From assembly GCA_947586855.1 (NCBI GenBank), contig CANPXV010000013.1:1-36865 (forward strand): DNA of 36,865 nt, in the 5' to 3' direction. The notes beneath the pieces are model-generated. The model was not told the DNA's origin. It did not search any database and saw only the letters and a list, made by a program, of their open reading frames with translations. Below are positions 32,042-36,865 of the stretch, piece after piece (positions within the stretch are counted from its first letter, which is position 1; each line of letters begins with the position of its first letter). The position numbers were made by a program, and so were the translations under genes. The DNA comes from an uncultured Clostridia bacterium (GTDB lineage: Bacteria; Bacillota; Clostridia; Christensenellales; CAG-314).

Positions 32042-32986
32042 ATGAAATATCTTGCTTTCGACATCGAAGCGGCCAACGGCTACATGCTATCCAGCGTGTG
32101 CAGTATCGGCGTGGTCATCGCCGACGAGCAATTCAACGTACTCAGCCGCCGCAACATCTGGATAAATCCCCGCACCAAGTACAACCTCAACGGCACTCGG
32201 CCGGGCGTGGGCATAGATTTGCATCTGGACAAAAAGGTGCTTGCCGCCTCGCCCGACTTCCGCAAGGTGTATCCCACCGTCAAGGCGCTGCTCACCGACG
32301 AGCAGTACACAGTGGTGGGTCACGCCGTAGATAGCGACGTCCGCATGCTCAACAAGGCGTGCCAACGCTACCGTTTGCCCTCGATAAACTTCCGTTTTTT
32401 GTGCACGCAGCTGCTGTACAAGATGTACAAGGGGGATAGCGAAGTCAAGGGGCTGTCCAAGATCGCCGACGACATCGGGCTGACATTTTCGCAGCACAAC
32501 TCCGAAGAGGACGCCTATGCCTCCCTCATGACGCTCAGATATCTGGTGCAGGACAGCGGCCTCTCCACCGATGAGTTGGTGCAAAAGTTTTGCATACGCC
32601 TCGGCTCCAACACCGATTTCGAGTTGGTCCGTCCCGTGTCGATGTTGGGGCAGGTATCCCACAAACAGGTCACGCAGCAGGCGATAGAGCGCATCAAGCA
32701 GCACTTTTCGGAGGTCAAGCGGGTGGACACCGCCTACAAAAACAAGGTGTTTTGTCTGGCCCGCAGCTTGGAGCTATCCGATAGCGACGAGCTGTACGCC
32801 CTGCTGGACGTCATCGGCAGGCACGGCGGCAGATACACCGCCAAGCTGTACAAGGGCAACTGCTATGTGCGTTGGGGGCAATCCACCCCGCAGGACGTCA
32901 TGCGAGAAAAGCGTGTCGAGGAGTTGTGCCAACAGGGCTTGATGACAGTGGTTGATATATCGGACGTAATGGAGGAACGTATATGA
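32042..32986 (+). CDS. DEDDh exonuclease with BRCT-like domain
   Basis: A 314-residue protein. Residues 1-170 are a DnaQ-like 3'-5' exonuclease: FDIEA gives Asp7 and Glu9, GHAVDSDVRML gives Asp97/99, and HNSEEDAYAS gives His152 and Asp157 (DEDDh type). After a linker, about 225-310 resembles a BRCT domain (KVFCLARSLELSDSDELYALL, then GRHGGRYTAKLY, RVEELCQQGL). BRCT parts bind DNA ends or phosphoproteins, so a role in DNA repair or proofreading is plausible. BRCT identification is tentative. It overlaps the hexokinase gene by four bases, an odd pairing. Confidence 0.8.
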   Translation: MKYLAFDIEAANGYMLSSVCSIGVVIADEQFNVLSRRNIWINPRTKYNLNGTRPGVGIDLHLDKKVLAASPDFRKVYPTVKALLTDEQYTVVGHAVDSDVRMLNKACQRYRLPSINFRFLCTQLLYKMYKGDSEVKGLSKIADDIGLTFSQHNSEEDAYASLMTLRYLVQDSGLSTDELVQKFCIRLGSNTDFELVRPVSMLGQVSHKQVTQQAIERIKQHFSEVKRVDTAYKNKVFCLARSLELSDSDELYALLDVIGRHGGRYTAKLYKGNCYVRWGQSTPQDVMREKRVEELCQQGLMTVVDISDVMEERI

Positions 32987-34230
32987 CAGCGCAGGAATTT
33001 ATGTTTGCGCACGGACAATGTGCCGACAACATCGATACAGAGCAAGGCCTCAATGCCTTTTGGCGGCAAATGCGGCTGGGCTTGGAGGGCAAGGGCGGTC
33101 TGCCTATGATACCCACCTACCTGTCCGATATCGACCGCAGCAGCATTGTGGCGGGAGACAAGCGCATACTCATCGATGCAGGCGGCACCAATTTCCGCAG
33201 CGCATTGGGTAGCTTTGACGCCGACGGTCATGTGCATATCGAGCAGCTTGTGCGTTGCCGCATGCCCGCCTCGGACGGCGAACTGTCCAAGGAGGAGTTT
33301 TATGCGCAGATCGCCCGCAATGTGCAGCGTCTGCTGCCCCAATCGGATACGCTGGGCTTTTGCTTTTCCTATCCGGTGCAGATGGGCGAGGATATCGACG
33401 GCATTGTGCAGCCCTTCACCAAGGAGGTAAAGGCGCCGCAGGCAGTGGGCACCAAAGTGGGTGCGGAAACCGTTGCCGCATGCAAGGCGCTGGACGGCCG
33501 CTCTCGCCGCATAGTGATACTCAACGACACCGTGGCCACCCTTTTGGGCGGCATGGCGCTATTCGACGAAAAATTTTCCGCCTATATAGGCTACATCTAC
33601 GGCACGGGCACCAACGCCTGCTACGTCGAGGACGCCTCGGCCATTGCCAAACTTGCGCACAAACGCAGCGGCAAAATGCTTGTCAACACCGAGTTGGGCA
33701 CCTTTGACGGCTTTGCTTTGGGCGATATCGACCGTGCGGCCGTCGCCCTCACCGACAGCCCCTCCCGCCAGCTTTTCGAGAAGATGACTTCGGGCAAATA
33801 TCTTGCAAGCGTCATCTATCAGGCACTGTTGGCGGCGCAACGAGAAGGACTTATTTCGCCGACGGAATTGCGCCCCTTCGATCTGAAAGAGGTCAGCGAC
33901 TTTTTGGAGGGCAACGGCAGGTTGTGCGGCCTGCAAAACGCCGACGACGTGCGCTTTGTCAGGGACGTATGCCGTCTTTCGGTGGAGAGGGCGGCCAAGA
34001 TGGGCGCAATCGTCAATGCGGCGCTGGCCATTTCGTCCTGCTGCGACAAGAGCTTGCCCGTCGCAGTGGTGGCCGAGGGGACCACTTTCAACAAATTGAG
34101 CGGCTATCGCAGCTGTTTCGAGGGTTATCTTGGGCAAATTTTGCACGGACACGGCGTCAGCTATCGCCTTGTGCAGGGCGAGGAACTCAACCTTGTGGGC
34201 ACGCTTATGGCCACTATGGCGCTCAGATAG
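32983..34230 (+). CDS. Eukaryote-type hexokinase
   Basis: A 415-residue sugar kinase of the hexokinase family (PF00349/PF03727), not the bacterial ROK or glucokinase type. The phosphate-1 loop is LIDAGGTNFRSALG (64-77), the catalytic block LNDTVATLLGG with Asp182, and later GYIYGTGTNACYVE, NTELGTFDGF and EKMTSGKYL. It should phosphorylate glucose and similar hexoses with ATP in the cytoplasm. Homologues are known in some Clostridia and in eukaryotes, so past transfer is possible. It starts inside the end of the exonuclease gene (ATGA overlap), and the next gene's ribosome site overlaps its stop. Confidence 0.9.
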   Translation: MTAQEFMFAHGQCADNIDTEQGLNAFWRQMRLGLEGKGGLPMIPTYLSDIDRSSIVAGDKRILIDAGGTNFRSALGSFDADGHVHIEQLVRCRMPASDGELSKEEFYAQIARNVQRLLPQSDTLGFCFSYPVQMGEDIDGIVQPFTKEVKAPQAVGTKVGAETVAACKALDGRSRRIVILNDTVATLLGGMALFDEKFSAYIGYIYGTGTNACYVEDASAIAKLAHKRSGKMLVNTELGTFDGFALGDIDRAAVALTDSPSRQLFEKMTSGKYLASVIYQALLAAQREGLISPTELRPFDLKEVSDFLEGNGRLCGLQNADDVRFVRDVCRLSVERAAKMGAIVNAALAISSCCDKSLPVAVVAEGTTFNKLSGYRSCFEGYLGQILHGHGVSYRLVQGEELNLVGTLMATMALR

Positions 34231-34239
34231 GAGATAATT

Positions 34240-36048
34240 TTGACCAAACTTACCGATACCGTTTCCAAGCCGTACCGCTATTTCGGCGGCGAGTACAACA
34301 TCCCCGACATGTCCAAGGAGTGTCGGGTGCGTTTTTGCATGTGCGTGGCGGATAGCTACGAGGTGGGTATGTCCAATCTGGGCGTGCGCATATTGTACTA
34401 TCTGTTCAACTCCATCGATGGCGTGGTGTGCGAGCGCTGCTACGCACCCTTTGACGACTACGCCAACTATCTGCGGCAGCAGGGCAAGCCCCTTTGCAGT
34501 CTGGAAACACAACGTCCCCTGTCCCAATTTGATTTTGTTGGGTTTTCCATGCAGTACGAGATGTGTTACAGCAACGTGTTCTACATGTTAGAGCTGGCCA
34601 ATATACCGGTGCTTGCCGCAGAGCGCACCGACGACATGCCCTTTGTGGTGGGCGGCGGCCCCTGTACCGTCAATCCCGAGCCGATGTACAAGTACTTCGA
34701 CTTCTTTTTCGTGGGCGAGGGCGAGACCCCGTGGAAGCAGATAATAGAGGACTATCAACAGCAAAAAACGCAACATGGGGTCACAAAACAGCAATTTTTG
34801 CGCTATGTGGACGAGCATTACAGCTGCATTTATGTGCCATCGTTGCACCCCGCCTCTTATGATGGCGACAAGGTGGTTTCGCCGCCCGATCGTTTGGTGT
34901 GGCGCAACATCGAGTCGGACATGAACACGGTGTTCACGCCCCACACGCAGCTTGTGCCCTCTATGGAGATCGTGCACGACAGGGCCGTGGCCGAGCTTTT
35001 CAGAGGTTGCGCCAACGGTTGCCGCTTTTGTCAGGCGGGATTCATCTATCGTCCCGTCAGAGAGCGCACGCCCGAGCAGGCCTTTCAGCTTTGCGCCGAC
35101 CTGCTGCGCAACACTGGCTACGACGAGCTGTCCCTCAACAGCCTTTCCACAGGCGATTACAGCGGTCTGCGTCCCCTGCTGGAAAAACTTTTCCCTTATG
35201 CCGAGCAAAATCATGTGCAGCTCAATCTGCCCAGTATGCGGCTGGATAGCTTCAAGGGGCAGATGGCGCAGGGCAACCGCAAAAGCAGCCTTACCTTTGC
35301 GCCCGAGGCGGGCACCCAGCGTCTGAGGGACGTCATCAACAAAAACATCACCGAGCAAAACATTTTCGACACCCTCACCGAGGCCTTTCAGGTGGGATAT
35401 TCTTCCGTCAAGCTGTACTTTATGCTGGGCCTGCCCACCGAGACCTGGCAGGATATCGAGGGGATCTATTCACTTGCCTGCCGTATCAAGGCGCTGTACA
35501 AAAGAGAGCGCAATTCCGCAAAGCCTCTGCGGCTGTATGTCAGCACGTCCACCTTTATCCCCAAGCCCTTCACGCCCTTCCAGTGGTGCGCCCTTGCCGA
35601 AAGAGAGGATATCGCCGCCAAGCAGCGCTACCTGTTTGACGCCTTCAAGAAGAGCGGCATACAGTTCAGCTACAACGACTACGACTGTTCGCTTATGGAG
35701 GCGGTGTTGGCTCGTGGCGGCCGCAGCCTTGCCGACCCGCTGTATCTGGCCTATCGAGACGGCGCCCGTTTCGACGCCTGGAACGATATGTTCGATTTCG
35801 ACCACTATCGCAAGGCCTTTGCGCAGTGCGGCACCGATGTGGCGCAGATAGTGGGTGCCAAAGCCCTCGACGAGCCGCTGCCGTGGGATTTTGTGGATAT
35901 TGGCGTCACCAAGCAATATCTCGCCAAAGAGTACGCCAAGGCCGCCGAGGGGCAAACCACCCCCTCCTGCACCAAGCAATGCAACGGCTGCGGATTGCAA
36001 AAGCACGGTTATTGCCGAAACAGTCACGGCAATGCGCACATCGATTGA
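34240..36048 (+). CDS. B12-binding radical SAM protein (TIGR03960)
   Basis: A 602-residue protein of the TIGR03960 family. The N-terminal part (about 30-165) resembles a B12-binding domain; the radical SAM core follows with the cluster motif FRGCANGCRFCQAGF (Cys257, Cys261, Cys264). The last 25 residues hold four cysteines (CTKQCNGCGLQKHGYC), perhaps a second metal site. Start is TTG at 34240, five bases after AGGAGA, which overlaps the hexokinase stop. These proteins usually stand next to a TIGR03936 protein, as here. Their reaction is not known. Confidence 0.9.
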   Translation: MTKLTDTVSKPYRYFGGEYNIPDMSKECRVRFCMCVADSYEVGMSNLGVRILYYLFNSIDGVVCERCYAPFDDYANYLRQQGKPLCSLETQRPLSQFDFVGFSMQYEMCYSNVFYMLELANIPVLAAERTDDMPFVVGGGPCTVNPEPMYKYFDFFFVGEGETPWKQIIEDYQQQKTQHGVTKQQFLRYVDEHYSCIYVPSLHPASYDGDKVVSPPDRLVWRNIESDMNTVFTPHTQLVPSMEIVHDRAVAELFRGCANGCRFCQAGFIYRPVRERTPEQAFQLCADLLRNTGYDELSLNSLSTGDYSGLRPLLEKLFPYAEQNHVQLNLPSMRLDSFKGQMAQGNRKSSLTFAPEAGTQRLRDVINKNITEQNIFDTLTEAFQVGYSSVKLYFMLGLPTETWQDIEGIYSLACRIKALYKRERNSAKPLRLYVSTSTFIPKPFTPFQWCALAEREDIAAKQRYLFDAFKKSGIQFSYNDYDCSLMEAVLARGGRSLADPLYLAYRDGARFDAWNDMFDFDHYRKAFAQCGTDVAQIVGAKALDEPLPWDFVDIGVTKQYLAKEYAKAAEGQTTPSCTKQCNGCGLQKHGYCRNSHGNAHID

Positions 36049-36065
36049 CGCACAGGGAGGCAACA

Positions 36066-36704
36066 ATGCTCATCTTCAAGTTTACCAAAGTAGACAACGC
36101 CTCGCTGGTGTCTCATGTGGACAATCTGCGGGCCATGACCTACATCTTTCGCCGTGCACAGCTGCCTGCGCACTATTCTGTCGGGTTCAACCCCCACATG
36201 GAGCTGGGCTTTTCGCCGCCGATACCCCTTGGTGTGGAGAGCCGTGCCGAGTACGTCTCCGTCAAGACGGACGAAGAGGCCTTTTCTCTCGATCGCCTCA
36301 ATCAATGCGCCCCTTGCGGCACAAGATTTTTGCGCTGCTGGTGCGCCGACGTCAATCTTGCCGCCAAATTTAACCGTGCACAGTACCTGTTGCAGGCGCA
36401 GGGCGTGGGAGACGTGGCCGAGCAGGCGCTTGCGCCAAATTTTTCCATCACCTACGACGAGCGATCGGGCACCGTCACCAAAAATGTGTCCGCTTGCATC
36501 TTCGGCGTGCAGCGTCTCGACGCCGACCAAGCCCTCGTCACTTTGGCGGCGGGCAACCTCAATCTGCGTCCCGACAGGCTGCTGTTGCATCTGATGCGTT
36601 GCAACGGCTTGCAGGGAGACTATCGCATTGTCAAGCTGGCCGCATTTGCCGACGACATCTCCGCCGACGACTACCTCGATCAACTGCAATCAGCCGTCAA
36701 ATAG
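36066..36704 (+). CDS. TIGR03936-family protein (DUF2344)
   Basis: A 212-residue soluble protein of the TIGR03936/DUF2344 family, normally encoded with or fused to the TIGR03960 radical SAM protein. Typical sequence includes TKVDNASLVSHVDNLRAMTYIFRRA and the block AHYSVGFNPHMELGFSPPIPLGVES. GGGAGG precedes the ATG. The protein probably works with the radical SAM partner. In many Clostridia a ribonuclease G gene follows, whereas here the rnpB promoter follows. Confidence 0.9.
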   Translation: MLIFKFTKVDNASLVSHVDNLRAMTYIFRRAQLPAHYSVGFNPHMELGFSPPIPLGVESRAEYVSVKTDEEAFSLDRLNQCAPCGTRFLRCWCADVNLAAKFNRAQYLLQAQGVGDVAEQALAPNFSITYDERSGTVTKNVSACIFGVQRLDADQALVTLAAGNLNLRPDRLLLHLMRCNGLQGDYRIVKLAAFADDISADDYLDQLQSAVK

Positions 36705-36749
36705 ACGGGCCCCAAGCAAACATTCTTTGTGCCCGAGGGGCTTTTCCGA

Positions 36750-36778
36750 TTGACAAACCGTTGCGCTTGCGCTACAAT
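36750..36778 (+). promoter_or_regulatory. Promoter of rnpB
   Basis: TTGACA (36750-36755), 17-bp spacer and TACAAT (36773-36778). Transcription should begin near 36785. Confidence 0.9.
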
Positions 36779-36784
36779 TAGGCG

Positions 36785-36865
36785 GTAAGAGACAGCCAGA
36801 CGGTTGCGTGGGGCAACTCACGAGGAAAGTCCGAGCACCACAGAGCAAGAGTGCAGGCTAACGGC
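36785..36865 (+). ncRNA. rnpB: RNase P RNA, 5' part
   Basis: The first 80 bases of bacterial RNase P RNA, which removes 5' leaders from tRNA precursors. The diagnostic block GAGGAAAGTCCGAGC (36822-36836), with CACAGAGCA after it, matches conserved region I and the 5' strand of helix P4. A small stem GTTGC/GCAAC (36804-36816) fits P3, and AGGCTAACGGC follows as usual. The rest of the gene lies beyond the window, so class A or B cannot be settled. Confidence 0.95.

Overview
The window (about 36.9 kb) looks like chromosome from a spore-forming anaerobic member of the Bacillota, most likely an uncultured gut Clostridia lineage. This is inferred from a SpoIIID sporulation regulator, an alpha2-type glycyl-tRNA synthetase, a rubredoxin-like protein beside a reverse-order rubrerythrin, the TIGR03960/TIGR03936 radical-SAM pair, strong AGGAGG ribosome sites and TTGACA-N17-TATAAT promoters. 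No phage, transposon, CRISPR array or tRNA was seen. Four genes with ordinary leaders coexist with three that appear leaderless.

Region by region. 1-1.7 kb: a small XRE-type regulator divergent from a lipoprotein, with palindromic operators between them. 1.8-6.7 kb: an MFS transporter, a small membrane protein, a PlsC-like acyltransferase with a zinc ribbon, and an anchored PI-PLC-like protein. 6.8-13.6 kb: Tex (minus strand), a His/Cys-repeat surface lipoprotein whose promoter spacer contains ten G residues, and glyS (minus). 13.8-16.1 kb: a Bax-inhibitor-1-like membrane protein, a DUF2804 protein and spoIIID. 16.2-16.8 kb: no convincing protein gene, but many nested helices that look like a large structured RNA. 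16.8-19.5 kb: a DUF697/YcjF-like membrane protein and ttcA (minus), then rubredoxin-like and rubrerythrin genes (plus).

19.7-28.0 kb: one long plus-strand operon of a patatin-like phospholipase, two membrane-anchored ComEC-like metallo-beta-lactamase proteins, and aroC, aroB, an aroA-aroE fusion, aroQ and aroK. The aro genes cover every shikimate-pathway step from 3-dehydroquinate synthesis to chorismate; DAHP synthase is not in the window. 28.2-31.0 kb: a 929-residue surface protein anchored at both ends (minus). 31.1-36.7 kb: a split TSUP transporter, then an operon of a DEDDh exonuclease with a BRCT-like tail, a eukaryote-type hexokinase and the two radical-SAM-family genes. The window ends in the first 80 or so bases of rnpB (RNase P RNA), behind a clear promoter.

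The observations I rate highest are the unidentified multi-helix RNA at 16420-16840, the G10 tract in the lipoprotein promoter, the operator array at 603-864, the dispersed 26-bp GC-rich palindromic repeat, and the aroA-aroE fusion inside an operon headed by patatin and lactamase genes. Functions come from motif recognition by eye; no database search was possible.
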